Shown one piece after another: positions 43,234 through 56,200 of a stretch of 64,000 bases of DNA. This stretch comes from Amaranthus tricolor (taxonomy: Eukaryota; Streptophyta; Magnoliopsida; Caryophyllales; Amaranthaceae), in the NCBI RefSeq assembly GCF_026212465.1, contig NC_080048.1, positions 34,744,422 to 34,808,421 on the forward strand, written 5' to 3'. A program made the position numbers and the translations under genes. The stretch's first letter is position 1; every line of letters starts with the position of its first letter. Below the pieces are notes generated by a model, which saw only the letters and a list, made by a program, of their open reading frames with translations, was not told the origin of the DNA and ran no database searches.

Positions 43234-46200
43234 ATGGAAATGGAAGAAGAGAGGATTGGGATGGTGTTAGTTAGAGCTTCGGAATTGCGCTCCAAAATTG
43301 CTAATTGCATTCACAATACTACTGACTCTTATCTAAATAATGGCGATTCTGATCCTTCTTCTGCTCCAACTTGTGATGAAACTGATGAACATACTGAAGC
43401 ACTTTTGAATATTTGCTACGCTTTTGATTCTCTTGAGTCTCAGCTTGCTTCTTTACAGGTTATTTTTACATTTTTCGAAAATCTAGGTTTTTTCTTTTGT
43501 GTTCTTTAGGGTTTGCTGATTTTGTTTGTGGGTTGCTTTTGATTTTTTGTTTTTCATAAAAAAAACTTTGACATGGGTAAAATTTGTGAAATTTTTTGGA
43601 TTAATGATGGATTTTGGCATAATTGATGTTCATGATGAAGATTTGGTTTGGTATATCCATGGAACTTTTGGCTTGTTCTTTGCTTTTGTTTGCTGTATGA
43701 ATCTGTAATGCGGCCCAAAATTGCGTTATATTCTTTTGTGTTCTTTACAATTTGCTATGTGCCTATGATGTTTGCACATTTTGCTTTCCAAAATAATTGT
43801 TCAAGCAAAACTTGGCTGGTAGGGTACTATTTTTTTGGATTATAGGGTCGGGAAGGGGAGAGTTAGATGGGATTCGATCCAAGACCTTGTCGGAAAATGA
43901 GAAGAACGGAGGGAAATGAGAAGAACATTGTGTATTTTAGGGGTTATAAATGTAATTATGTGATGCCTTTTAGCAAAATGTGTTAGGCTTTATTTTTGTT
44001 CAAAAAGTCAGTCTTAAAATGAAAAGATTCATAATGGAAAGAACATTGTGTGATTTCCATTTGAGGAAAATGAGAAGAACCGATAAGAACGGAGGGAGTA
44101 TAAATAAGAGACAAGATTTATGAGATTCATAAGACTAGTGCTATGTCTTTCTTGGTGGTGGTTTGCTTTAATTGATGATAGAGGTAAATGTTTTGGAGTT
44201 CAAACTGTGAACTCGTATTAGGATTACACTTAGAGAGAGACTAAATAGATAAGGTACGGTTTGTATTTGGTCTATGGGTTAGGAAGATAATAATCTAAGC
44301 TAAGCATAAGTCTTTTTAAAAACAAAGGGCACTGTGTAAAAAGCAATTACAAATGAAATAAAGTCGCTGAAAACAGAGGAAGGGTCCCTGCTCACCCGAG
44401 TACAATGTGACAACATCGTTCTGGCGGTGTTTTGATCTTGGTGCTTGTTCAAGCACATGGATTGCTTGAACAAACACCCTTGACTTACATCCTGAACCAC
44501 TTTGCCGTGCACACTACGCCATGCTTTTCCTTTTCCCAAAACCTTGCACCAATATGGAAACTTCCATCTTCTTGCACTTCCAATTGTATCTCTCCTTCCT
44601 CGGCCAACACAATTAAACACTCATGTGCTTCCAGAGCTTCTAAGAACATACTTCAGGAAAGTTGTTCCAACATGGTGCACTCATGTCTCATACACAGTCT
44701 AACAGATTTTTTAACAATTACAGGCAAAGCTGCTTCATATTTTCCTATTAGCTTGTTTATGTTACAATCCTTAAAAGTTGCGAAGTGGTAGAGAATTGGT
44801 GACACCGTATGAATTGTTTTCTTGAAGTTGATGTAGGAGCTTCTATATTTTGATTTCGAAATCATGGAAGAATATTTCTTTTCCTGTGCGACTAGATTAC
44901 AAACTGAAAACCGTCACTGAATTAGGAGGGGCTGTCCCATTACTTCATGTGGAATGCAGCTGAAAGTTTCTGCTCTCTTGTCATTTGGGTGTCCTGTAAG
45001 GAAAGGGGATGTCTCTCAATCAACTGTGCTGTTGACTCGATTGGAGTCTCTTCCAAAGGGGTTTAGTCTCTAATTTACATTTTTTTCCATGGTATTTTGA
45101 TGGGCCATCCTGGCGTAGAGGGTTACTGGGACCAAGCTGCTTGGAACCAGGGTAACGGAAATGTGAAATGCCACTGCATCACCCTTTGTTTACTCAGCAT
45201 CTAGTTTATTTGACCTGTTGGAAGCTTGACTAAGGTTGAGTTATAGATAAGGGAGTAGAATGCACTTCAAATGGTCCATTGACAGACGTTGTTTAATAAT
45301 GTGTTGGAATGAGGACGATTTGAAGAGAAAAGGAGAATAACATTGATAGTTTACATTTCCTTTTCGGATATTGGAAGGGAAAGCGGAGGCAAAAAGAGTA
45401 CACACTCATTGATGTTAACAATTTTAAAATAGTCACAGGTAGTTGACCTTCCAAGGGAATGCAATTGTGTTTACTGTTTATCTGAATATCTCATTACTCA
45501 TGTCTCCAGTCCTTGCTTACAGACTTGGGTCAGAAAATAAGCTGCCTTACTGAAGGTTTCCAGCAGTAAGAAGAGTAATTGAAAGACGAATGGGAATAGG
45601 ATTCCATGTATCAATCATTGCAATGTTAAATAGACATAAGATAATAACAGTAGCTGACAACTCCCTCTCCTGGCATCTCTTTCGCTTTCCTCTATTTCCT
45701 TCACCTATTTTTCACTCCATTCTCCATTGTTGCTGTTGAAATGTACCAAACTACTTGTGTGTTTAAAAAATGCTTATTTTAGGAAATGTCTATTGATGTT
45801 GCTGTACTATGATGTGTGCTAACCTTTAGAAATTTTGAATCAGGCTTTACGACAGCAGCAGCAATACGAAAAAGAAGCTGTGATAGGAGAGATTGAGTAT
45901 AGCCGTAAGACTTTGCTTAAGAAGCTCAGTGAGTATAAAGGGAATCATTTGGATGTCATACAAGAGGCAGAAACTTTTGCAAGTATGAAAGTGGAGCATG
46001 ACCATGAATTGTTGCTTCCACCATATCCAACCCATTCTCCCCACTCTCTGGTGCTTGACAAAAGCTATAATTCACGTAAGCTCTCACAAAATGGTCTTAA
46101 TGGGGGAATCGAGTCAAAGAGCAATCAAACGCATAGTAAACCAAACAAGTTATGGGGAGGATTGAGATTTCTTGTTCATTCCACTGCCAAGACAATGCTT

Positions 46201-46455
46201 ACTGTTGTCGGTGTCATCTCTCTACTAAGTTTGGCCGGTTTTGAACCTGGGCTTCGGAAGAAGGGTTCTAATATTAACATCCTAACCCTGTTCCAAGAAC
46301 GTAATACTGATGATAGGGTAATTGTTCCACGCTACCCACCAGGGAATGTGACGGTGATGGAGGGTGGTGAAATCCGTCGCATTGTAAAGGAGAGAGTTGA
46401 AATTCCTTTCGATTCAGCTACTGGTAATCCTGATATAAGCTATGGATGTGGATGA
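43234..46455 (+). CDS. PDV2: Plastid division protein PDV2 (two exons)
   Basis: Exons 43234-43458 and 45844-46455 join in frame (CAG|GT donor, AATCAG acceptor) to give 278 residues. The N-terminus MEMEEERIGMVLVRASELR, the SLESQLASLQ segment and the coiled-coil EKEAVIGEIEYSRKTLLKKL match PDV2. A LLLPPYP block follows. Residues about 190-215 form one membrane segment (KTMLTVVGVISLLSLAGF), and the conserved tail ends RRIVKERVEIPFDS and a terminal Gly. PDV2 sits in the outer plastid envelope with the coiled coil in the cytosol, where it recruits the dynamin DRP5B. Its intermembrane-space tail, including the last Gly, binds ARC6 (family knowledge). The intron is 2.4 kb and holds repeat debris. Confidence 0.93.
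43880..44105. repeat. Degenerate Stowaway-like remnant in the PDV2 intron
   Basis: A GAAAATGAGAAGAAC block occurs near both ends and the right end reads GAACGGAGGGAGTA, a Stowaway-type terminus next to TA. The left end is not clean. Confidence 0.4.
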
Positions 46456-48083
46456 AATGGCTATATAATGCCAGCCTTTTTGTATATCCTGCCTTCATGA
46501 CAAGTAAAGTACATTTCTCTTTCTTTCTATGTTCAAATGATACTGTTATGATTTTGTTTGTTTCCCATTGGATGCCTTTAATGTTGTGGAAGAAAATGGA
46601 ATCAAGTCAGATTCCCCGTTAGTACTACAAGCTTCAAGACCCCTTTCCACTTTTGGATTTTCCGAGCAATAAAAGGGCACAATAGAATTAAAATGCTCTC
46701 GGAAAGCTTTACTAAAACCTTTTCCAGGGTCTGACACAAGCTTTGTGATGAATTTCCTTTAATGTGTGGGATGCTCATAGATAAACTCCCATTACTTTGG
46801 TCTATGAATGCACATTAAGGCCGAAGTTAATGCATACAATCATCCACTATTTTGTGTTTGGATTTAGGTAGTTCATAGTTGGATCGATATGTTTTTTTTT
46901 TTTTTGGGAAACCCTTGTGGTGAAAGACGGATTTGAAAAGATTTTACTCCCTCAATTTTGTTAATAACAAAATCTCTGCAATAAAGCCCTGCAAGGAAAA
47001 TGGTTTTTCTTACACTTCTCCTTCTCCTTGCCCTTCGGTCCTTCGCAAAACAAATAAAGGGAAGTTAGCCTCATTATTCCATCCCTTTTCTTCTCTTCCC
47101 TCCGTTCCCTTCATTTCCTTTAGTTTTGGATGCGTTTACTCGTAGGGAGGAAATGAACATGTATCACTATCTAAGAGGCCCATGTTTTGCTATGAATCCT
47201 CCTCCCTTAAATACATAACTAAAGTCTAAACAAGCCATAAAAGCGCAAAATGCCTCATGGGTTTTCGCTTTGAACCGTTCCTGAAGGAGATATCTGGGAA
47301 ATTTGGCGGTCCGTTTTGCTAAGGACATAAATAGAAGAAGAAAAGAGGATGAGAAGGAAAAAAATGAAGAATGCATACCTGGTTTTTGAAACACCATTAT
47401 CTTTTTCAAAGTTCAAGCTTTAACTGAAAGTAAAAACTAAAGAGGGAGAAAGCTAAGGAATATGAGAAAGAGAGAAGGAATAAGAAAAGCTGGCTTTTGA
47501 GAAATGTACTATTATAAATAATTTTCCTACTTTTAGGGCTGTTTATCCAAAAATTCAGGATATTCGGTTATTCTGATAGAAAAAAACATGATATGTTACC
47601 GATCTAGATAAATCAGATATCCGAAATCTGCAGATCGGACACCGAACATCGGTTTTAATTTTTTTTTTTTTTTTTTTGTTCTTTTATTCACACAAATATC
47701 TTTCAAATTTTTCTTTTAGTTTGATTCATAAACTTCACATAAATTTTTATACAACGTACATCATGGCTTTGAGCGTAGAAAGAATTCGGTTAAAATAGGT
47801 ACTAATCACCTATGATCACTAATAGATCTTAATTAAATTTGGTTTACTCAAATCTATTTTGAGTAATTGAACAACATCCCTGTGTTTGAGTTTTTAACAT
47901 AGACTTTGCTGTAAAGATCAGCAAAACAACAGGTAATCATATATAGAAACAGAAGATCTTCAAGTTATTCTTAAATTGTCAAATGTATTACAAATTGGCA
48001 CATAAAGCATTAATTGACAACATATTCTTTTTCGCATCGTTGTTTTGAAGTTTTGTGCTCATGCATGACGTTTCTAAAGTGTG
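46456..48083. other. Spacer between PDV2 and the carboxypeptidase gene
   Basis: No gene is supported. Poly-T runs occur near 46892 and 47660. The short frames near 46933 and 47167 lie in A/T-rich, pyrimidine-biased repeats and match nothing known. Confidence 0.5.
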
Positions 48084-51000
48084 CTAGTCGTCAACGGGCA
48101 AGCGTGTTGAATTTGGCAACATTTTCCCTCGAACGAAAGAATTAAAGAGGTGCAAAGCCCTTTCTGGCTGTGAATAGGGCACTGTATGACCAGCACCCCG
48201 TACTGTGGCAAAGGTCAGTAGATTTCCATACTGAATAGCCGATCCTCCTACCTGTTTCCAAGTGTTCCACATATTAACCTCAACACATTCTTTAATCAAA
48301 CATTTTTCATCTTAGGAAGAGGAACCCAAAAGGAGTAATACATGAATTAATAGCAAGTTATACTGCATGAATTTGCTGGCTAACATTTTCCTCCTTCCCT
48401 TTTTTTCGCACGGGCCATGGCCATCAACAAGGGTTTGTTTGACGTATAGTTGGTCGGAACTGTTGGTTGGTTTAACCAGTTGGATGTATTGGCTGATAAG
48501 TTACATATATTTGAGTATGGTTGTTAGTTGGAACTGTTGACTAGTTGAACCAATTGGATGTATTGGTTGATAAGTCACATATATTTAAGTTTGGTTGATA
48601 AGTCACATATATTTAAGTATGGTTGTTAGCTGGAACTGTTGGCTAGTTTAACCAATTGGATGTATTGGCCGATAAGTCACATATATTAAGTTGGTAGGGG
48701 ATGTTGGAAAAAAAATAGTTCCTTGTTTTCTAGTTAGGAGAAAGTGTCAAGTCATAAATTAATAAAAAAGTTACCCATGATGGGTTTTTGGTCCTAGGTC
48801 AATTCTGTAACACAGAAATACTCCCTCTATTCACTTTAAATGTCACATTTGATTTTTTAACACTATTCATCAATCATTTTTATTATGCTCTTTATTTTAA
48901 ATCTATATATTAAAACATGGTCATGTGGGATTATGTATGATTCGTCTTATTGTAAATTTTTATTAATATCAACTTTTAATAATTTTTACTCAAGCACAAT
49001 TAGAAATATTTTAGATTGAAAATTTGTATTGGCAAATATGCCAAAACCAAATGGGACATTTAAAATAAAAAGGAGGGAGTAGTAATTTCTAATTGTACCT
49101 CTTAAAAAAAGTTTTTTATATTTTTTTATTTTTGTGGAATTAACCATTCTTTTTCATATGTAAAGAAATTATGCTCGTATACGCATGCAAATATGTTACG
49201 GTTACAAGAATATAACCGTCGAGGTGAAGTCAGTGACACTCTTATCCAACATATTTATTCAAAGCATAAACATGTGACAAACAAATTGAAGGGGTTTACC
49301 TGCCCTTTATGGAACCAAGCTCCATATGGAACACTGACAGTGAAGTTGAGGTCTTGAGCAAGTTGACGGATCATTCTGCGAGTTCCAATCAAAGGAACAA
49401 CAGAATCTTGATCTCCACTAACAAAAAACAAAATTGAATCATAATCCTTGTATTAAGATGAATTAAACAAGATCATACTTGACTGTTTTAACTTATAGAT
49501 TAGAATAAATACATATTAATATTGTGTTTGGATAGAAAGAAATAAAGAAGGAAGAAAGATTTGGAAGAATGAAGGATCCCTTGTTCAGATAACCAAAAAG
49601 GAGATGAGAGATTTGGAATGAATAAAAATGTGAATAAATTTTTTTAAGAATATAATCTCTCTTGTAGTCGAAAGATTTGGAGGTAATATACAATTTCTTT
49701 TTTTACCTTCCATTCTCATCGAAACAAACAAGGTATACTCTTCTTTCTTTCCATTCCTTCGCCTTTCATTTTCCTTTTTCTTTCTTAATTTGCTATCCAA
49801 ACACAGTGTAAGAGATATAAGTGAATAATAATAATAAAGAAATAATTCTAATAGGCAGAATAGGAGAGAATACTATTTACACCTGTATATCCAAACTGGA
49901 ATGCCATTTTGAATGATTTTTTTAAGCAATGGTAGCATATTGACCTTCACATCAGTCTTACTATAGTTTAAAACACTGTTGCATAAAAAAAAATACAAAT
50001 ATTTGTGATGTTAGCCACATAATCAAATATCGTCCCCTCCCCGGCAACACTATGACGACAAATGACAGATCTGAACAGTTTTTCTATTGAGGAGACCACT
50101 TTATATAAAGCTAAATGACCATAACATCTTTATGGAGCGTAGTAGAAGTCTTCATCAATTAAAGAAGATTTAGGAGGTTCGACCAGGCAAAGCCAGGTCG
50201 AACAAATAGTATAAAGAGCTAACATACTCACTACACATGGACCAGCTATAGGGCAATTGTGTTCGATTTGCATGGAGAGCCTTTTGGACCTCTGGAAGAT
50301 TGAAATAGTACCATAATTCATATTCAATGCATACATCAATGCCCAAACTTATTTTACTGGCCTGCACTTGTTCAAATATACAATAGGAATCAGGAATCGA
50401 CAATCGGGAATCGGACACCCTTCATGGGATTCAAGAAATCAATATGTATTTGAGGATGTGTTCTGCAAATGATTTTTATTTGACTTTAGGTTTTACGACT
50501 CGTTTGATAGTCAATATTAAATCATAGAAATGATAATGAAAAAGTAAGTGTGATTCTAATAGGAAACCTCTCAACAATTATAATGATTATGTTTGTTCTG
50601 CTTCAATCATCTCAGCATTTTTTTTTATTTATTCTAATATATTACCATTTAAAAATGTTGTATCAAATGATAATGGAAAATTGTGAACAAAATTTTTTTA
50701 TAATCAAAGTTTTATTACCATGAGAATGACATGATAATTTCATGAAAAATTTACACAACAAATCATTCTCATTAAAATCTTTTAGTGCTAACAACCAAAT
50801 AGGTTGTTGCTATTTTGGCTGGATAAACAACTAAAAAGTATTTGGTAAATAACGTTTAACCCATATTTTTTTTAATAAACAACCAACAACAAACAACTGT
50901 TTTGAATCAAACATATCGATAAGAGTTGGTTAGTTCTTATTAGCCAATAAGGTTTTTGACTTGTCAAACCAGCCAATTGTCATTTGCCAAACAACTCCGT

Positions 51001-52323
51001 TAATATTTGATTTAATTTGGCAAAGGGATGATAAGAGAGATTACCATTTTTCTCAAACGAAGTTGCTGCTCCACAATAGAAGGGTAACAAACATCAACAA
51101 TAACATCATAATTATCAGTGTAGTCACCAACACTAAGTTTGGCCTCTGACATTAAATTGTAGCAATTTGAAGATACATTATGATCAACACTCCCAAAACT
51201 ATAATGATTGAAGTCACATTCCTTTTGTATGGTGATACTATTTTCATCCGATATCATCCCATGTGACCAGAAATACTCATATTCTGCTCGAATGTCTTCA
51301 TCCAGATTCAGTAATGGGTTTCCAATCTAATCCACCAACCCAAACAAATTAGAATGGAAGGGCTTATTATTACTAGTTACTAATATATAATACCTCACTT
51401 TGCTTTTATGAGATGATATATTAGGTTAAATAGTCTAACTAATACAAAATATGAGTATATGAGTTTCTTATTTTAAAGTCATCTTATCCAGAGACAGTTT
51501 CTCATAAGAGTAGTTTAATAATACATGTAATTCGTCTCTTCTAGCAAAACTGCCCTATTTTGTTTTTTCGGCACTATTAACCTATCAATAGAATTTGTAT
51601 TTTATTCTTTATCCATAACTTAAATATATTTGGATAAAATCTTATTTGATTATATTATTTACATTAACTGTAATTTTTTAATACGATATTATATACATAT
51701 ATATAACTAGATATTCCCTCTGTCTCTTTAACTTTCTATAAGTTGTAAAATGGGTGAAATTTAGTTAAAAAGGAAATTGGGTTGGAGTATAAGATAAAAA
51801 AAATATATAAATAAATTATTTAGATGATGAGAAAGTATAATAAATTTGTGGATGAGATCAGAGAAAAAAAAGTGAAAGGAAAATCACTAGAACAAATAAA
51901 AATGAAAAGTAGTGTCAATTAAAAGGGACAGAAGAAATATACTATTATTAATTAAGCATTAAATAAAGTGCAAAAGGGAAAATGGATATATTTGCTCTAA
52001 TAGAGAGCATAAAATTTAGTAAAGGATTAGTCTTTCTGTCTATTTTATTTTACTACAATTTCTTTTATGGCAATTATGTTCCCATCATTTTATTTTATTA
52101 TTCTCATTCATATGTTTCAATTTTTTTTATACAATTCATGAAATTCAAACAATTTTACTATTCTTTTTTTTATTTATTTTATTATTATTTTTTTAATCTA
52201 AATGGAAGTGAGGGAGTAGCAAGTATTAGTGACTTACAGCAACTCCTTCTATGTTAAACTTGATAGTTGGTGAATGAGCATTATGATCTAATAATGTGAC
52301 AGCCAGCATTGGTATGTAATGCC
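48084..52323 (-). CDS. SCPL: Serine carboxypeptidase-like protein, C-terminal six exons
   Basis: Minus-strand exons are 52238-52323, 51045-51326, 50228-50361, 49883-49975, 49300-49417 and 48084-48251. Phases agree throughout and yield about 292 residues, roughly the last 60 percent of the ~460-residue family. Visible blocks are [28 protein letters not shown]-type (here [11 protein letters not shown]), [20 protein letters not shown] and [14 protein letters not shown]. The catalytic Asp is in [17 protein letters not shown] and the catalytic His in [12 protein letters not shown]. The overall pattern resembles SCPL42-45. The exon carrying the signal peptide and the catalytic Ser (GESYAG, expected just before GHYIP) is absent because a Gypsy LTR begins about 135 bp upstream. 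The missing exons may lie past the element or be lost. Three N-glycosylation sequons (NRT, NFT, NST) fit a secreted or vacuolar enzyme. Confidence 0.88.
48441..48700. repeat. Tandem repeat of about 90-110 bp in an SCPL intron
   Basis: Three imperfect units carry GGTTGTTAG-TGGAACTGTTG, then CAATTGGATGTATTGG and GATAAGTCACATATATTTAAG. Extra copies of the last block lie between units. Confidence 0.75.
48821..49079. mobile_element. Stowaway MITE in an SCPL intron
   Basis: 259 bp flanked by TA on both sides (48819-48820 and 49080-49081). Ends are CTCCCTCTATTCACTTTAAA on the left and, in reverse complement, CTCCCTCCTTTTTATTTTAA on the right, followed on both sides by ATGTCNCATTT. Confidence 0.9.
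49521..49808. mobile_element. MITE with CACTGTGTTTGGATAG-type ends in an SCPL intron
   Basis: The left end TTGTGTTTGGATAGAAAGAA is matched by the inverted right end (reverse complement TGTGTTTGGATAGCAAATTA). It spans about 290 bp and is non-coding. Confidence 0.65.
50500..50803. mobile_element. Dispersed MITE-like repeat, copy 4
   Basis: Left end ACTCGTTTGATAGTCAATAT and right end AACAACCAAATAGG are an imperfect inverted pair. Internal TTACCATTTAAAAATG and GATAATGGAAAATTGTGAAC blocks are shared with copies 1 to 3. It lies in an intron of the SCPL gene. Confidence 0.55.
51713..51941. mobile_element. Degenerate Stowaway-like MITE in an SCPL intron
   Basis: Left end ATTCCCTCTGTCTCTTTAAC and right end (reverse complement) ATTTCTTCTGTCCCTTTTAA form the terminal inverted repeat, about 230 bp apart. 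The target duplication is not clear. Confidence 0.6.
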
Positions 52324-52459
52324 CTGCATGTTGCAATTTATCATAACAGGAACTCGCACAATAATAGTAAATATATATAACTAAATAACTGGAACTCACG
52401 GTCGCATTGTGAAACTTTTTCTATTAAATTGGCTTAATATATATTTACTGTTTTAAAGT

Positions 52460-53174
52460 TGTCATGGTATTGTTTTTAATTAAATAATTAGCATCATATC
52501 CCTAAAATACCCTTTGACCTTTCGGGATTTGACTTTGACTTTTAGTCAATAGACTTTTTGGCTGGACCTCTTTTCTTCTTTGGCAGGCCCATGGGTTTTT
52601 ACCTCCAGAATACTTAAATCCTTTGCCATCCCTCTCCTGTGGCTATCCTCCTTTTAAGGAGAATAACCACCCACCACCTTCCACTCTTCATACATGCTTG
52701 GCTCTCCTTGCTTCAGATGAATAACTGTCCATTCTTCCCCTGACCAGTCCACCTCCCATTACTCCCACTACTCCCATGTTAGTCCACTTCTTCTCAGAAA
52801 TAACTCCCCTTCTTCACCATTATAAATAGAGGCTACCATCAAGGAGGGAGGATCATCTGAAATAGCTTTCCTAGTATCCTTGCTTACATTACTTCCTTAG
52901 CCTTCCTAAACTCTAGCACTAGCATTAGCAATCCCAATCCCGACCTTCCTTCTTGCATTCATTCTACAATCTGTCATTCATTAATTTCCGATCTACGTTC
53001 TAACTTGAGCGTCGGAGGGGTTTTCCGGGAGATCACCCCCCGGACAAGGCTAACGTGTTGTATTGCAGGAATTCAAGTCGCTTTCTCTTATAAACCGTTT
53101 CACTTGATCACTCTTCCATCAATCTCCAGGTATTTTAAGTGTCTTTTGCACTTCCTCGTTTCATTACCGAAACA
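52460..53174 (+). repeat. 5' LTR of the Gypsy element
   Basis: Proposed to start TGTCATGGTATTG and end CCGAAACA just before the primer site. The 3' boundary is firm because of the adjoining primer site. The 5' boundary is a judgement, since the other LTR is outside the window; an alternative TG is at 52449. Confidence 0.65.
52820..52829 (+). promoter_or_regulatory. LTR promoter TATA box
   Basis: TATAAATAGA in the middle of the LTR, the expected position between U3 and R. It would drive the genomic RNA of the element. Confidence 0.7.
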
Positions 53175-53175
53175 G

Positions 53176-53195
53176 TTTGGCGCCGTCTGTGGGGA
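53176..53195 (+). other. tRNA primer-binding site of the Gypsy element
   Basis: TTTGGCGCCGTCTGTGGGGA starts directly after the LTR. The TGGCGCCGT start is the pattern seen at this position in plant Tat and Athila elements. Confidence 0.75.
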
Positions 53196-53211
53196 ATTGA
53201 AACAAAAAGTC

Positions 53212-56200
53212 ATGGCTCCTAAAAAGAATCCTACACAAACTGCAACAGTGCATAGCACAGATACAGACACTTCCGCAGGTCACGCTAACAATCAAGCCGT
53301 GACCCGTCGTGATCTGGACATGCTAGCACGAAATCTCACGGCCGCGTTCTCTGAACAACTTCGTGCCGTCATAAACAATACCCCTACTCAGCAACGAGTA
53401 CTGGAAGATATGGCTGCACAGATAAAAAACCTGGAGGAACGAATCGAGCCCCATCCTGAGATACCAAAATTCCATGAATCTCAAGAAGGGAACTCGAGGA
53501 CTTCCCACTCCAGCAGACGCAACAAGAACAGGCGGGAAAGGTCCAAGACTTATCCACACCCTGGCACCACAGATACACGAGATGGCGACTCCAAAACCGC
53601 CGCTCCAGATGCTCGAACTTTCCTAGAGAGCAAAAAACGAAAAACGTCCGAGAGCGTCCAGTCCCTGCTAGATAAAAGAAGGGAGGAAAGAAAGAAGGCG
53701 GAACTCGCTGGTTCTAGCCGCCCCCTCATTTCCGCCACCATGCCGCGGAATGAGGCCACCAAGAGTGTCCTCCCCGAAGAACCCATATCATTAGTCTCCC
53801 CCCTGGCCATGGAGATACTAAATACTCCCAATCCCGGGAAAATAAAGGTACCAAACATGGCTGCTTTCGATGGCACGTCATGCCCACAGGAGCACATGAC
53901 GGCGTATAAGAATCTTATGCTGTTATACACCACCAACTCATCGTTATGGTGTAAGTTCTTTCCAACTACTCTTACAGGAGTAGCTTTGACATGGTACACC
54001 TCCCTTCCCGGAGGAAGCATCCACAAGTTTGCCCAACTAGAGGACAAGTTCTTGGGCCATTTTGTAGCCTCAAAAAGGCAGGAGAAATCAAACTTCCACC
54101 TGCTTAGTGTCACTCAGTTGGAAGGAGAATCCATATCCTCTTATCTCAAGAAATTCCATGAGGCGGTGCTGGAAGTAACTGATTTGGAGGAGTCAGTTGC
54201 GCTAAACGCCCTAATCAACGGAATGAAGGCTCAACGGCTGAAGTTCCAGTTGGTTGAAAGTCAAGTAAAAACGTATGCAGAGGCCATGAAACAATGCCAA
54301 AGCTACGTCACGGCCTCGGAGATATGTCAGGCCCATGACCCGAAACGGCGTAAATCCGAAAAGAAGGAAGCCGGATCCTCTCTTCAATCCTCACGACGTA
54401 GAGAGGAACATTCTCCGAGGGGGAAGAATTACATGCCGCGTCGTCCTGGCCCACCATCTGATATGGGACCTCCACGAGCCAGACAGGTATATGTAGCAGG
54501 AGGGGAGACTAGGACGCGGAATCTGGGGGATGGAGGCAACGACCCAATGTTCAATCGAAACAGGAGGGACATTTTCTTCGCTGTTCGAGATCAATTGCCG
54601 GCTCCACCTCCTGTTACCACCCCCTCTGATAGGCGCAACTATAATCTGTGGTGTGACTACCACAAAGAACACGGCCATACTCTGGCACAATGCCGCGAAC
54701 TAAAGCGCATCTTGCATCAGTTGGCTGACGAGGGAAAACTGTCCAGGTTCATCAACAGGAGAGATTATGATGCTGGAAGAGAAGGAGAAAGGAGGCCATG
54801 GCAACAAAAACGCCGATCCCCCAAGAGGAACGAAGCCAGACGCGAAAGTTCCGACACCCAAGGAACTATCAACATGATTTTTGGGGGATACACTGAGGAA
54901 TATCCCACTATCCGCGCGGCAAAAAACAGCGTCCACACTTTGCTGAAAGGACCTCCCATGGCCGCATCTAAAGGACCGGTCATGAAGTTCGATGCCACGA
55001 CTTCCCAGCCGCTGCAACAACCCCATACCGACCCCCTGGTAGTCACTCTTAAAATCGGGCAAATGAAAGTCAGACGGGTGCTGGTAGATACGGGAAGCAC
55101 GGCTGATCTTATTACAATGGAATGCTTGAGAAAGATGAAGTTCGAGGAGAAGCACTTGCAACCCCTAGACAAACCACTGATTGGGTTTGGAGGGAGTCAG
55201 GTCATTCCGTCGGGAACGATCATTCTCCCCGTACGGGTAGGGGAGAAAAATGAAAGCCGTACCATGCCCATACGGTTCACAGTGGTAGATCTCAACTTTC
55301 CCTACAATGCCATCATGGGGCTCCCACTCATTAACAAGATCAAGGCAGCCATCTTTCCCCATCAACTCCTGCTGCAATTCGAAACAGATAACGGGCAAGT
55401 TGGCATTCTGAAAGGAGACCAGGTGACGGCTCGCCAATGCCTCGTTAACACCCTGAAGCGCAGGTCTTCCGAGACACCTACAAAAAGAAAGAGGGAAGAC
55501 AAGGTCCCCGCTGTCATGAGCGTATACAGGGAAAATCCCAACACGCATGAAAGGCCCCGCCCCATAGAACGATACGAGGAAGTAGATATGTTCAAGGGGA
55601 AACAAATCAAGATAGGGAAAGATCTTGCTGACACGGTCAAGCAGGACATAGTGGCCACCATTGCTGAATTCCGCGACGTCTTTGCTTTTTGCACGGAAGA
55701 AATGCCTGGCATCCCTACCAGTGTCGCGTGTCATAAACTTGACATCAAACCAGGCCATAAACCCGTGAAACAAAAGCTACGACATCAAGGAAGAGAGCGG
55801 ACTGAGGCCGCGAAGGAGGAAGTTGAGAAGTTATTGAGAGCCGGATTTATCAAAGAATGCCAATACTCAGAGTGGCTATCCAACGTTGTTCTGGTAAAAA
55901 AACCAAATGGTAAATGGAGGATGTGTGTCGACTTCACGGACCTGAATAAGGCATGCCCCAAAGACGATTATCCACTTCCAAAGATAGATCGTCTGGTCGA
56001 CTCTACGGCAGGCCATGCATTATTAAGCTTCATGGATGCCAACGCCGGCTATCATCAGATCCCATTGGCCACCAAAGATCAACCTCACACGGCCTTCATT
56101 ACTAGCACAGGGGTCTATTGCTACAAGGTCATGCCCTTCGGATTAAAAAACGCGGGAGCAACTTATCAGAGGATGGTCAACAAGGTCTTCCAATCTCAGA

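Noticed and set aside
44300..44791. Open frames on both strands (up to 119 codons) in the PDV2 intron
   Set aside because: Overlapping frames on both strands, no recognisable protein, and the PDV2 exons join perfectly without them.
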